Position numbers and translations under genes: made by a program
The notes under the pieces: model-generated
The model's input: only the letters and a program-made list of their open reading frames with translations
Database searches by the model: none
Told to the model about the DNA's origin: nothing
In this document: positions 51,678-59,815 of the stretch, one piece after another
How the letters are laid out: every line of letters begins with the position of its first letter
How positions within the stretch are numbered: position 1 is the first letter of the stretch
Origin: Bryobacterales bacterium KBS 96
GTDB taxonomy: Bacteria > Acidobacteriota > Terriglobia > Bryobacterales > Bryobacteraceae
Reading direction: 5' to 3'
NCBI GenBank assembly: GCA_000381625.1
Contig: KB906767.1
Coordinates: 3,243,304-3,307,303 of the forward strand
Length of the DNA stretch: 64,000 nt

Positions 51678-52373
51678 ATGCAGTCGACGCTATCGATTGA
51701 GCCGCTTGATCGCGAGAAGTGGGATCGAACTCCGGATGATGACATTGTGCGGCGCATTCGAAATGGAGACACCGCTCTCTACGAGATCCTGATGCGGCGG
51801 CATAATCAGCGGATCTACCGTATTGCACGAACCATCCTGCGAGATGATGCGGAAGCGGAGGACGTGATGCAAGAGGCGTATGTCCGCGCATATCAGCATC
51901 TCGGCGATTTTGCCGGAGAGGCGAAGTTCTCCACGTGGCTGACAAAGATTGCGATCTATGAGGCGCTGAGCCGCCTACGGCGGCGAGCAAGGATCGGCGA
52001 GCCGAAATCGAATTCAGATATGGATTTCGACATTATGGATACAGTGACAGCGGAAGAGCGAGATCCCGAAAGACAAGCCTACGATCGCGAATTGAGATTG
52101 GTCCTGGAGCGCGCAATTGAGGCGTTGCCCGAGAATTACCGATCGGTTTTCGTACTGCGGATGGTTGAAGGTCTCGATGTGAACGAGACCGCCGCGGCGT
52201 TAGATATCGGCGTGGAGAACGTCAAGACACGATTGCATCGCGGCCGTGCGATGTTGCGGAAGGAACTACAACGCCGCGCCGGAATCGTGGCTCCCGAGCT
52301 TTTTCCGTTCCACCTGTCGCGATGCGATCGAGTAGTGGAGGGCGTGCTTCGAAGAATCAGTGTCGCGGAATAA
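51678..52373 (+). CDS. ECF-type RNA polymerase sigma factor
   Basis: A 231-residue sigma-70-family factor. Region 2 (~30-100) contains YRIARTILRDDAEAEDVMQE and EAKFSTWLTKIAIYEALSRL, and region 4 (~135-195) contains ALPENYRSVFVLRMVEGLDV plus ENVKTRLHRGRAMLRKEL. Region 3 is missing, as expected for the extracytoplasmic-function group. The C-terminal ~25 residues extend past region 4. ATG 51678 has GGAAGGA upstream. No anti-sigma gene follows; the next gene is convergent. The DoxX gene is divergent and a possible target. Confidence 0.93.
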   Translation: MQSTLSIEPLDREKWDRTPDDDIVRRIRNGDTALYEILMRRHNQRIYRIARTILRDDAEAEDVMQEAYVRAYQHLGDFAGEAKFSTWLTKIAIYEALSRLRRRARIGEPKSNSDMDFDIMDTVTAEERDPERQAYDRELRLVLERAIEALPENYRSVFVLRMVEGLDVNETAAALDIGVENVKTRLHRGRAMLRKELQRRAGIVAPELFPFHLSRCDRVVEGVLRRISVAE

Positions 52374-52384
52374 AGGCCGCGCAG

Positions 52385-53326
52385 TCAGGCGCAAGCATCG
52401 GACGAAACGGCCCGCAGCCATGAGCTTAACGAGCGCAACACCATGGCCGTACTCATCAGCCGCTTGCAATCGTCGTAGAGTAATATCTCAGCTTCGTCAT
52501 CCCATTGGTGAGGAACTTGTAGAACGGGCGAGGCCGGCCAACTGCCGCCGCTCAGTTGAAATGCGAGCAGATCGCCCACGAGACGTAGACAATTCGCTTC
52601 TTCCATCGCTCCGATGAAAATTGCGCTGAGCAGTAGATGCGCGCCCTCAAAAGACGATCGCATGGCGCCTTGGGCGAACAGCCATCTCCAGCAGCTTTCC
52701 ACGACGTTGGCTGGTATCCCGCCAGACGACTTCAAGAACTCCAGGTTTTGCGCCACCGCATAGGAGTCCGTCGACCACCAAAACGAATCCCAACCGCCGC
52801 CGGTGCGTTGCTTCGCCAAACACCAGGCGCGCAGTCGGGCGGTCAGCGATTCATCGCTTGCGCTTTCCACCAGCGCCAATCCCGCAGTGGGAACGACGTC
52901 AATATGTTCGTGAGCCCATGTTCCGAATCGCTCAGGAGTTGAGAACGTGCGGACTCCACCGGATCTGCTCAGAAACGGTTCCAAATATCGAGCGGCATCC
53001 CGTGCGCACGGGTCGTTCAATTTAGCCATTAGCCGCAGGACCCACGCCGTTGTGTCGGCGTCTGGCTCGCCGTCAAAGTTATATCCCCAACCGCCAGGGC
53101 GCCAGTGCGAATGGATAGCCATTCTGCTCCGCTCAACAGCGTGACTCCATTCGGGAGATGAAGACGAGTTACATAGCGACCAAGCAACGCAGGCCGAGGT
53201 CCATCCCGTGCTGGCCCCCGGCGGGAGGGAATAGTCGCGCCAAAATCCATCCGAATCCTGTGCCGCGATGAGAAACTCCTCCGCGGCGCGCTCGGCTTCG
53301 TACGCTGAACCCACACTTGGATGCAT
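52385..53326 (-). CDS. Terpene-cyclase-fold (squalene/prenyl cyclase-like) protein
   Basis: A 313-residue all-helical protein of the alpha/alpha-barrel cyclase class, with repeats such as GGWGYNFDGEPDADTTAWVL and TGGGWDSFWWSTDSYAV (QW-like Gly-Gly-Trp). The DADTT at 89-93 is reminiscent of the class II cyclase DxDD acid, but the fourth residue is Thr rather than Asp, so acid-driven cyclisation is uncertain. It is half the length of squalene-hopene cyclase. Other enzymes with this fold include peptidase-inhibitor-like and glycan-binding proteins. No ribosome site is obvious before ATG 53326. Confidence 0.7.
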   Translation of the reverse strand: MHPSVGSAYEAERAAEEFLIAAQDSDGFWRDYSLPPGASTGWTSACVAWSLCNSSSSPEWSHAVERSRMAIHSHWRPGGWGYNFDGEPDADTTAWVLRLMAKLNDPCARDAARYLEPFLSRSGGVRTFSTPERFGTWAHEHIDVVPTAGLALVESASDESLTARLRAWCLAKQRTGGGWDSFWWSTDSYAVAQNLEFLKSSGGIPANVVESCWRWLFAQGAMRSSFEGAHLLLSAIFIGAMEEANCLRLVGDLLAFQLSGGSWPASPVLQVPHQWDDEAEILLYDDCKRLMSTAMVLRSLSSWLRAVSSDACA

Positions 53327-53417
53327 CGTGTAGCAGAGAATTATAGCGTGACCGTGTAAACCGTGCTCTGAGGCGCACACGACCCCGATTTAGGATAGCC
53401 GGCATTACTCGAAGTTA

Positions 53418-53867
53418 CTAGTAGCGCCGGCCGTTGTAGAAACCGTTGCCATTTCCGTAACCGCGGTTGGCGCGAAACGCACGCAGGCTGCTGAGGTCGT
53501 TCCACAGAATGCCGCGGGCACGCTCGTCCAATGGGTTGCGATCGACTAGGTGCTGCACATCGCCAATGGCGTCGTCGAGCTTGTCCTTATCGAAGTGGCC
53601 GCGATCGTAGCGACTATCGAATTCCGAAAGATGGCGGATCGCGTTGTCGAACCGGCCCCGTTCACGCCCGGAATTATAAGGGCCGGTTCTCTGAGCAAGC
53701 CGCTGCAGATCGTGAATGGTCCGGTCCACTGGTGTATCGGCGCGGCGCGGATGCTCGTAACGCCAGTTCTGAGCGGGCAGAACCATGGCTCCCAACGAGA
53801 GCAGACTGCACACCATGACGCCGCGAAATGCAAAGCGCTTGAAGATTTGTTTTGGTTTCGGGTTCAT
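53418..53867 (-). CDS. Secreted basic protein, family not recognised
   Basis: A 149-residue protein with an N-terminal membrane-like leader (FKRFAFRGVMVCSLLSLGAM, cleavage near LPA-QN). The mature part is rich in Arg, Asp and His, with helical repeats (TIHDLQRLAQRTGPYNSGRE; IRHLSEFDSRYDRGHFDKDK) and a Gly/Asn/Tyr tail (GYGNGNGFYNGRRY). ATG 53867 has AAAGGG upstream. The function is unknown. Confidence 0.7.
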   Translation of the reverse strand: MNPKPKQIFKRFAFRGVMVCSLLSLGAMVLPAQNWRYEHPRRADTPVDRTIHDLQRLAQRTGPYNSGRERGRFDNAIRHLSEFDSRYDRGHFDKDKLDDAIGDVQHLVDRNPLDERARGILWNDLSSLRAFRANRGYGNGNGFYNGRRY

Positions 53868-54000
53868 CCTGTATCCCTTTCTGACGCTAGAGACGGAGAT
53901 GCCGATGGCGCGCGGTACGCTCAAAACGGCGGATGAGCGGAAGTTAATATGAAGCGTTTTCCATGTTCCGGCGGAAGCATGCGCCAGAATAACGAGAGCT

Positions 54001-54777
54001 ATGTCTTCTGAACTTTTCAACCTGAACGGGCGTGTCGCCGTCGTGATGGGCGGCACTTCCGGTATTGGCCGCACAATGGCCCTGGGCCTTGCCGAAGCCG
54101 GCGCGGATGTTGTAGCCACCGGGCGCCGGGAAGAGCTCGTGAATGCAGTCGCCGATGACATCGAGCAGCGGGGCCGGAAAGCGTTGCGGCGCTCCTCGGA
54201 CGTGCAGAGCCGCGAATCCATCGACGCGCTGCGGGGCGCGGTGCTGAAGGAGTTCGGCCGGATCGATATTCTGCTGAACGCCGCCGGGCAGATTTTCCGG
54301 AAACCGACACACCTGGTGACGGAAGCCGAATGGAACAAGCTGATGGACGTGAACGTGACGGGCATGCTGCGCTCGTGCCAGAGCTTCTACGAGCCGCTGG
54401 TTGAAAGCGGGCGCGGCCGCGTGATCAATATCGCTTCGTTGAACTCGTTTGTGTCGCTGCTGGAAGTGGCTCCGTATGCGGCCTCAAAAGGAGCGGTGTT
54501 GTCGTTGACTCGAAGCCTGGCGGTTGAATGGGCCCCCCGCGGCGTCAACGTGAACGCCATTGCACCGGGCGTGTTTCGCACGGAATTAAATTCGGGACTG
54601 CTCGATGGCACCGGCCGCGGCAGAGAATTGCTGATGCGCACGCCGATGAAGCGATTCGGGAACGTATTGGAACTGACGGGAGCCGCGATCCTGCTGGCGT
54701 CCGATGCGGCGAGCTATATCACGGGGCAGTGCCTTACGGTCGATGGCGGATTTTTGGCGTCGGGCGTGAATCAGTAG
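54001..54777 (+). CDS. SDR-family oxidoreductase (KduD/gluconate dehydrogenase-like)
   Basis: A 258-residue classical SDR: cofactor motif GGTSGIGRTM, NAAG in place of NNAG (LLNAAGQI), catalytic Ser in NIASLNS and the Tyr-Lys pair in YAASKGAVLSL. The end, QCLTVDGGFLASG, is standard. It resembles 2-deoxy-D-gluconate 3-dehydrogenase and gluconate 5-dehydrogenase. It is followed by rsmG on the same strand at 87 bases, without evidence of coupling. Confidence 0.9.
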   Translation: MSSELFNLNGRVAVVMGGTSGIGRTMALGLAEAGADVVATGRREELVNAVADDIEQRGRKALRRSSDVQSRESIDALRGAVLKEFGRIDILLNAAGQIFRKPTHLVTEAEWNKLMDVNVTGMLRSCQSFYEPLVESGRGRVINIASLNSFVSLLEVAPYAASKGAVLSLTRSLAVEWAPRGVNVNAIAPGVFRTELNSGLLDGTGRGRELLMRTPMKRFGNVLELTGAAILLASDAASYITGQCLTVDGGFLASGVNQ

Positions 54778-54864
54778 AAAACGGGCAACGGGTTATTCCG
54801 AGTCGTGCGATCCTTTATGAATTTTCGAGCGTAATCCGCGTCACGCGGATGCCATCATCGTGGT

Positions 54865-55500
54865 GTGGCGTTTGAGGAACAACTTCGTGACATCTTGCCG
54901 GTAGAGTTACCCCACCGGGAAACGTTGGTCCATCTGGGAACACTCCATCTCGAACTGATCGAAGAAACGAACCGCTTTATGAATCTCACGCGCATTACGC
55001 AGCCGAGAGAAGCGGCAATCAAACACGTGCTCGATTCGGTACTGCCGTGGCGGTTGTTTGCGGGGGCCAGGAATGTGCTGGACGCGGGAACGGGCGCGGG
55101 TTTCCCCGGAATTCCGCTCGCGGCGATTTTGCCCGAGACCAAATTTGTATTGTCGGAATCCGTGCAGAAGAAAGCCCGCTTCGTTGAAACGGCGGCGCAG
55201 AAACTCGGGATGGGAAACGTGGCTGTCCTGCCGGTGCGCGCCGAGGACGTGCTGAAATCGGAGCGATTTGAAATTGTCACCGGGCGGGCGCTGGCGCCGC
55301 TCAACAAAGCGCTTCCGTTGTTTGCGCCGGCATTGAAGCGCGGCGCCCGAGTATTGCTTTATAAGGGACCGGATCTTGAGGAGGAAATTAGCGCGGCCGC
55401 TGCCGAAGCCCGGAAACGTGGGATTCGCATCACGGTAGTCGAACGCTATGAATTGCCGGAGAAATATGGACAGAGGAGCATTGTGGAATTGGTCGGTTAG
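54865..55500 (+). CDS. rsmG: 16S rRNA (guanine-527-N7) methyltransferase
   Basis: A 211-residue Rossmann methyltransferase acting on G527 of 16S rRNA (loss gives low-level streptomycin resistance). The SAM-binding motif VLDAGTGAGFPGIPLA lies at ~70-85, and FVLSESVQKKARFVETAAQK plus RAEDVL are RsmG landmarks. The GTG start is used. In many bacteria rsmG is beside parA/parB; neither is seen here. Confidence 0.93.
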   Translation: MAFEEQLRDILPVELPHRETLVHLGTLHLELIEETNRFMNLTRITQPREAAIKHVLDSVLPWRLFAGARNVLDAGTGAGFPGIPLAAILPETKFVLSESVQKKARFVETAAQKLGMGNVAVLPVRAEDVLKSERFEIVTGRALAPLNKALPLFAPALKRGARVLLYKGPDLEEEISAAAAEARKRGIRITVVERYELPEKYGQRSIVELVG

Positions 55501-55600
55501 TTCGATCGCATCCTCCGAAAAAGCCGACCCGATCAACGCGTGCCGGTTATAGATGTTCGCTCCCTTTGATCGCGGCCATTAATAGCACAAAGCGGATCTG

Positions 55601-55975
55601 CTACACGCGTTGGCGGATCAAGAGAATCGCCAGCCAGACCCATCCGACGATAAACGCGATGCCACCGAGGGGCGTAACGGCGCCGAGAACCCGAACTCCG
55701 GAAATCGCCAGCGCGTATAAGCTGCCCGAGAACAGCAGGATTCCGATGAACAGGCACCAGCAGACGCGGTTCTGAGCGGCGAGTGGGAATGTGCCGGTGC
55801 GGGCCAACACCGCGACAATCAGGATGCCGAGCGCGTGGACGAAATGGTAGAAGACCGCCTTCTCATAGACGGAGATCGCGTAAGGATCGAGGCGGCCGCG
55901 GAGAGCATGCGCGCCGAAGGCGCCCATCACGACCGCAAGAGCCAGAAGAAAGGCAGCAATAGCAGACCAGTTCAT
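55601..55975 (-). CDS. DUF423-family membrane protein
   Basis: A 124-residue protein with four hydrophobic segments. AIAAFLLALAVVMGAFGAHA, YEKAVFYHFVHALGI and ISGVRVLGAVTPLGGIAFIV are DUF423 hallmarks. The function is unknown. The ATG at 55975 is chosen because family sequence starts there; upstream codons in frame are not conserved-looking. It is convergent with rsmG. Confidence 0.92.
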   Translation of the reverse strand: MNWSAIAAFLLALAVVMGAFGAHALRGRLDPYAISVYEKAVFYHFVHALGILIVAVLARTGTFPLAAQNRVCWCLFIGILLFSGSLYALAISGVRVLGAVTPLGGIAFIVGWVWLAILLIRQRV

Positions 55976-56030
55976 GACTCCGTTGTAGCAGGGACGAGCC
56001 AAGGACGCGAACGATATCCTAAGAGCTTCC

Positions 56031-58118
56031 ATGCGTCGTTTGCAAACTCTTTTCTTATCCACAAGTCTATTCGTATCGGCCGCGTTCACTCTGAACGCCG
56101 CCTTCCGTCCGCCGGCGGTCCCGCTGATTACGCACGATCCGTATTTCAGCGTGTGGTCGATGGCCGACAAGTTGACGGATGACCCGGCGCGCCATTGGAC
56201 GGGCGTCGTGCAGTCGATGGACGGACTCGTGCGAATCGACGGCAAGACGTTTCGCTTCATGGGATCCGAACGTCGCAACAAATTCCCGGCTCTCGAGCAG
56301 ACGTCGGTGGAGGTGCTGCCCACCCGAACGATTTATCAATTCAGCGGCGCCAGCATCGACTTGACACTGACATTTTTGACGCCCGCCCTGCCTGCAGATC
56401 TCGACGTCCTGTCGCGGCCCGTCACTTATCTGACGTGGGATGCGAAAGCGAGCGACGGCCGGGAGCACGCGGTTCAACTCTATTTCGATGCCTCGACGGA
56501 AATCGCGGTCGATACGCCGGACGAGCCGACGAATTGGTCGCGTTACCGAGTCGGCGATCTCCACATACTCCGCGTGGGTAGCCAGCAGCAGCCAATTCTA
56601 CAGAAGTCGGGCGATAACGTCAGAATCGACTGGGGTTACTTTTATCTGGCGGCTCCGCCGGCGCAGAATGCAACACTGGTGGCGACCAACCGCGAAGCTA
56701 CCGAGCAGGCGTTCTCGAGCAGCGGTAAGCTGCCCGACAACGACGACCTGACGATCGATACACCGCAGCGATTCAAGACTCCGGTGCTCGCGTCGGAAAT
56801 CGATTTCGGGCAAGTGAGCGCTACGCCTGTCTCGCGCCATCTGTTCGTGGCTTATGACGACCGCTTTGCGATCGAGTATCTCCATCGCCGGCTGCGGCCT
56901 TACTGGCGCAGGAACGGAGACGGTCCGGCCGATCTGCTGCGCAAAGCCGAGCGGGACTACACCTCTCTTCGCAAGCGCTGCGAACAGTTTGATGCCGGGC
57001 TGATGGCCGACTTGCGCGAAGCTGGGGGAGACGATTACGCCCGGTTGTGCGCGCTCGCCTTCCGGCAGACCATCGCGGCGCACAAGCTAACGGCCGACAT
57101 CGACGGAACGCCGCTGCTGTTCTCGAAAGAGAATTTCAGCAACGGATCAATCGACACCGTCGACGTCACGTATCCGAGTTCGCCCTTCTTCCTGCTGTTC
57201 AATCCAAAGCTGCTCGAAGCGCAGTTGCGGCCGATTCTCGACTATGCCGGGTTGAACAGATGGCGCTTTCCGTTCGCGCCGCACGACCTTGGCCGATATC
57301 CAATTGCGAACGGCCAGAAGTATGGCGGTGGTGAAACATCGGAAGAAAACCAGATGCCGGTCGAGGAGAGCGGCAATATGCTGATCATGGCCGCGGCCGC
57401 TGTCCAGACAGACGGAGACGTGCAGTTCGCCGAAACGTATTGGCCTCTATTAACGAAGTGGGCCGAGTATCTGAAAGAGAACGGACTCGATCCCGGCAAC
57501 CAACTCTGCACGGACGATTTCGCCGGGCATCTGGCGCACAACGCAAATTTATCCATTAAGGCGATTGAGGCGCTGGGCGCTTATGGCAAGCTTGCAGCGC
57601 AGTTCGGCAAGAAGGATGTAGCGCAAGCGTATGAGAGGACCGCCAAGGATTACGCCAAGCGCTGGGTTGAGATGGCGAACGATGGCGATCATTACCGCCT
57701 GGCTTTCGATCGCTCGGGAACATGGAGCCAGAAGTACAATCTGGTCTGGGACAACCTGCTGGGCCTGCATCTATTTCCTGCCGCAGTCGTCACCAAGGAA
57801 CTCGCGTACTACAAGTCGAAGATGAACCGCTACGGCCTGCCGCTCGACAACCGGGCAGACTACACAAAACTGGACTGGCTGGCGTGGACGGCATCGCTCG
57901 CGCCGGACCGCGCCGGCTTCGAAGCGCTGTTAGAACCGGAGTACCGGTTCGCGAACGAATCGCCGAGTCGCGTCCCGCTGACGGACTGGTACGACACGAA
58001 AACCGGAAAGCAGGTGGGATTCCAAGCGCGTTCGGTGGTAGGCGGCATTTTCATCGAAATGCTCAACCACCACGCGATCTGGAAGAAGTACGCCGACGCT
58101 GCACGCGGCGGAAATTAG
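56031..58118 (+). CDS. Secreted GlutA-like protein (DUF4965/DUF5127/DUF1793 type)
   Basis: A 695-residue secreted protein: signal peptide (~1-24), then a beta-rich N-domain (FRPPAVPLITHDPYFSVWSM is the GlutA start), DUF4965 and a C-terminal (alpha/alpha) six-barrel (YARLCALAFRQTIAAHKLTA; SGNMLIMAAAAVQTDGDVQF; CTDDFAGHLAHNANLSIKAI). Family members include a fungal glutaminase; in bacteria the substrate may well be a glycan, as suggested by the DUF1080 gene 56 bases on. The C-terminal NRADYTKLDWLAWTASL is typical. The ATG directly precedes the signal peptide. Confidence 0.9.
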   Translation: MRRLQTLFLSTSLFVSAAFTLNAAFRPPAVPLITHDPYFSVWSMADKLTDDPARHWTGVVQSMDGLVRIDGKTFRFMGSERRNKFPALEQTSVEVLPTRTIYQFSGASIDLTLTFLTPALPADLDVLSRPVTYLTWDAKASDGREHAVQLYFDASTEIAVDTPDEPTNWSRYRVGDLHILRVGSQQQPILQKSGDNVRIDWGYFYLAAPPAQNATLVATNREATEQAFSSSGKLPDNDDLTIDTPQRFKTPVLASEIDFGQVSATPVSRHLFVAYDDRFAIEYLHRRLRPYWRRNGDGPADLLRKAERDYTSLRKRCEQFDAGLMADLREAGGDDYARLCALAFRQTIAAHKLTADIDGTPLLFSKENFSNGSIDTVDVTYPSSPFFLLFNPKLLEAQLRPILDYAGLNRWRFPFAPHDLGRYPIANGQKYGGGETSEENQMPVEESGNMLIMAAAAVQTDGDVQFAETYWPLLTKWAEYLKENGLDPGNQLCTDDFAGHLAHNANLSIKAIEALGAYGKLAAQFGKKDVAQAYERTAKDYAKRWVEMANDGDHYRLAFDRSGTWSQKYNLVWDNLLGLHLFPAAVVTKELAYYKSKMNRYGLPLDNRADYTKLDWLAWTASLAPDRAGFEALLEPEYRFANESPSRVPLTDWYDTKTGKQVGFQARSVVGGIFIEMLNHHAIWKKYADAARGGN

Positions 58119-58174
58119 CAAAGCCAGCGCTGAGTTACGGGAATCGAAACGCAGCGGCGTATTAAACTGCCTGA

Positions 58175-59107
58175 ATGCGACATTATTTCGCCGGGTTGGT
58201 TCTAGCTTGCGCGCTAGCGATTCCGGCTCTTCCTCAGACGAGCAGCCCCTTCGTCGGGCGTTGGGATTTCGACGTGACGACGCCGGCCGGCGAACACGCG
58301 AACTGGCTGGGCATAACGGAACAAGGCGGCAAGCTGGATATCTGGTTTCAGCCGACCGGCGGCCACGTGTTCCAACTAACGGATTTTCATGTAGACGGGT
58401 CACATCTTAGCTTTACGGCATCGCCGGCATCCGGGAACCGGCCGGCGACGACGTGGGATCTGGATGCAACCGGCGGCAAGCTGACCGGCGTCCAAAAGCA
58501 CGGGGATCACTCAACACCGCTCACCGGCGTGCGGGCCCCGGAATTGAATCGCAGCGCGCCAAAGACATGGACGAAACCGAAGGCGCTATTCAATGGTAAA
58601 AACCTGGATGGGTGGGAGCCCATCGGTAATGTGGCGAATAACCACTGGGTGGTGAAAGACGGATTGCTGGTGAACGAGGCTCACGGCGCAAATTTGAAAT
58701 CGGTTCGCAAATTTGACGATTTCAAGCTGCATTTCGAGGTGAACTGTCCGGACGACGCGAACAGCGGCTTCTACCTGCGCGGCCGTTATGAACTCCAGCT
58801 AGAGTATGTGAAAGAGGGCTCCGAACCAATAGAGCGCCAAATGGGATCGATCTATGGGCGGATCGCTCCAAACCAGGAGTTGCCACGTACGCCGGGCAAA
58901 TGGGAAACGTTTGATGTCACGCTGGTCGGGCGGACCGTGACGGTGGTGCGGAATGGCGTGAAGACGATTGACGCCAAGGAGATTGAAGGCATCACAGGTG
59001 GCGCATTGGATGCCGATGAAGGCCAGCCCGGATCCTTCTACATTCAGGGCGACCATACCGGTGGCCTGAAATTCCGCAATATCACGGTTTCCGTGCCGAA
59101 GAAGTAA
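58175..59107 (+). CDS. Secreted DUF1080 (3-keto-disaccharide hydrolase-like) protein
   Basis: A 310-residue protein with a signal peptide (~1-20), a small N-terminal beta domain (~25-115; FVGRWDFDVTTPAGEHANWL) and a DUF1080 concanavalin-like domain (~130-310; KALFNGKNLDGWEPIGNVA, then NSGFYLRGRYELQLEYV and GLKFRNITV). Family members cleave 3-keto-glycosides in some studied bacteria and are expanded in soil lineages. It lies 56 bases downstream of the GlutA-like gene and is likely co-transcribed, pointing to extracellular sugar breakdown. A strong hairpin follows. Confidence 0.9.
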   Translation: MRHYFAGLVLACALAIPALPQTSSPFVGRWDFDVTTPAGEHANWLGITEQGGKLDIWFQPTGGHVFQLTDFHVDGSHLSFTASPASGNRPATTWDLDATGGKLTGVQKHGDHSTPLTGVRAPELNRSAPKTWTKPKALFNGKNLDGWEPIGNVANNHWVVKDGLLVNEAHGANLKSVRKFDDFKLHFEVNCPDDANSGFYLRGRYELQLEYVKEGSEPIERQMGSIYGRIAPNQELPRTPGKWETFDVTLVGRTVTVVRNGVKTIDAKEIEGITGGALDADEGQPGSFYIQGDHTGGLKFRNITVSVPKK

Positions 59108-59127
59108 ACGGTCTAAGAATCGAATTT

Positions 59128-59198
59128 AACCCGCGTACTTGCGGCGGCTCCGTTTCTAAGCTGCCTTGAAACGGAGCCGTATTGCGTGCAAGCGGGTT
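59128..59198. repeat. Dispersed GC-rich hairpin repeat (copy d), likely bidirectional terminator
   Basis: A near-perfect long hairpin: the inner stem CGGCTCCGTTTC (59145-59156) pairs with GAAACGGAGCCG (59168-59179), 12 of 12, and the outer AACCCGC (59128-59134) pairs with GCGGGTT (59192-59198). It lies exactly between two convergent genes. It is the best copy of the family also seen at 9.1, 36.0 and 42.8 kb. Confidence 0.75.
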
Positions 59199-59219
59199 TA
59201 AATGACCGGACAATCCTTG

Positions 59220-59666
59220 CTAGTTCTGCTCGGCCGCTCGCGCTCTTTGCGAAACTTCGGCCTTAATCGCTTTTACGCGTTCGCGGACGGCGGCGGTCCG
59301 CTCCCGGCCGTGAGGCGTAGCGTCCACCAACTTTTCCAGGTTAGCGACAAACTGCGGCCCAAACTCGGCGCGCAGTTCGGCGAGCATGGGCTCGAGCTTG
59401 GCGAAAACGGACAGGTGCTCACCGTTAGTATCGGTGAATAACTCAACGCTAATGGCTCCGTGATTGACAAGCGCCGCAGCCATATCCCAATAGCTCATCA
59501 CCATCCGCAAATGACCGCTATGTTCGCCGAACAGGGCCTTTTTGACGTCAGCTGTCGATTCCGGATTGAATTCGAGAAAATACCAATCGCGCGCCTGCCG
59601 CATGGTCGCTTCGCGGCGCAGTTCATAGAGCTTCAGGATGAGATCGGCTTCTTCGTGTTTCGACAT
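59220..59666 (-). CDS. Conserved-type helical protein of unknown function
   Basis: A 148-residue, mostly helical and soluble protein (MSKHEEADLILKLYELRREA; VMSYWDMAAALVNHGAISVE; PMLAELRAEFGPQFVANLEK). The Trp/Tyr-rich middle (RDWYFLEFNPES) suggests a folded core. The family is not recognised. It is divergent from the APC permease gene. The C-terminus is charged and ends in AEQN. Confidence 0.65.
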   Translation of the reverse strand: MSKHEEADLILKLYELRREATMRQARDWYFLEFNPESTADVKKALFGEHSGHLRMVMSYWDMAAALVNHGAISVELFTDTNGEHLSVFAKLEPMLAELRAEFGPQFVANLEKLVDATPHGRERTAAVRERVKAIKAEVSQRARAAEQN

Positions 59667-59815
59667 GGATCAGTGATTCCTTTGTGGCGCTTCCGGGGTT
59701 TGCGGAACGATGGGCCCGCCTTGCCAGCGTAGCAGAAGGCGGCGAGCGAGAGATCACGTATCGCCCAAGGAATGGAGCCGGGAGATCATCGCCCCGTTAT
59801 ACTCGTTCACTTAAC

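Noticed and set aside
53868-54365. In-frame N-terminal extension of the secreted basic protein
   Set aside because: It is antisense to the following SDR gene; a good ribosome site and leader lie at 53867.
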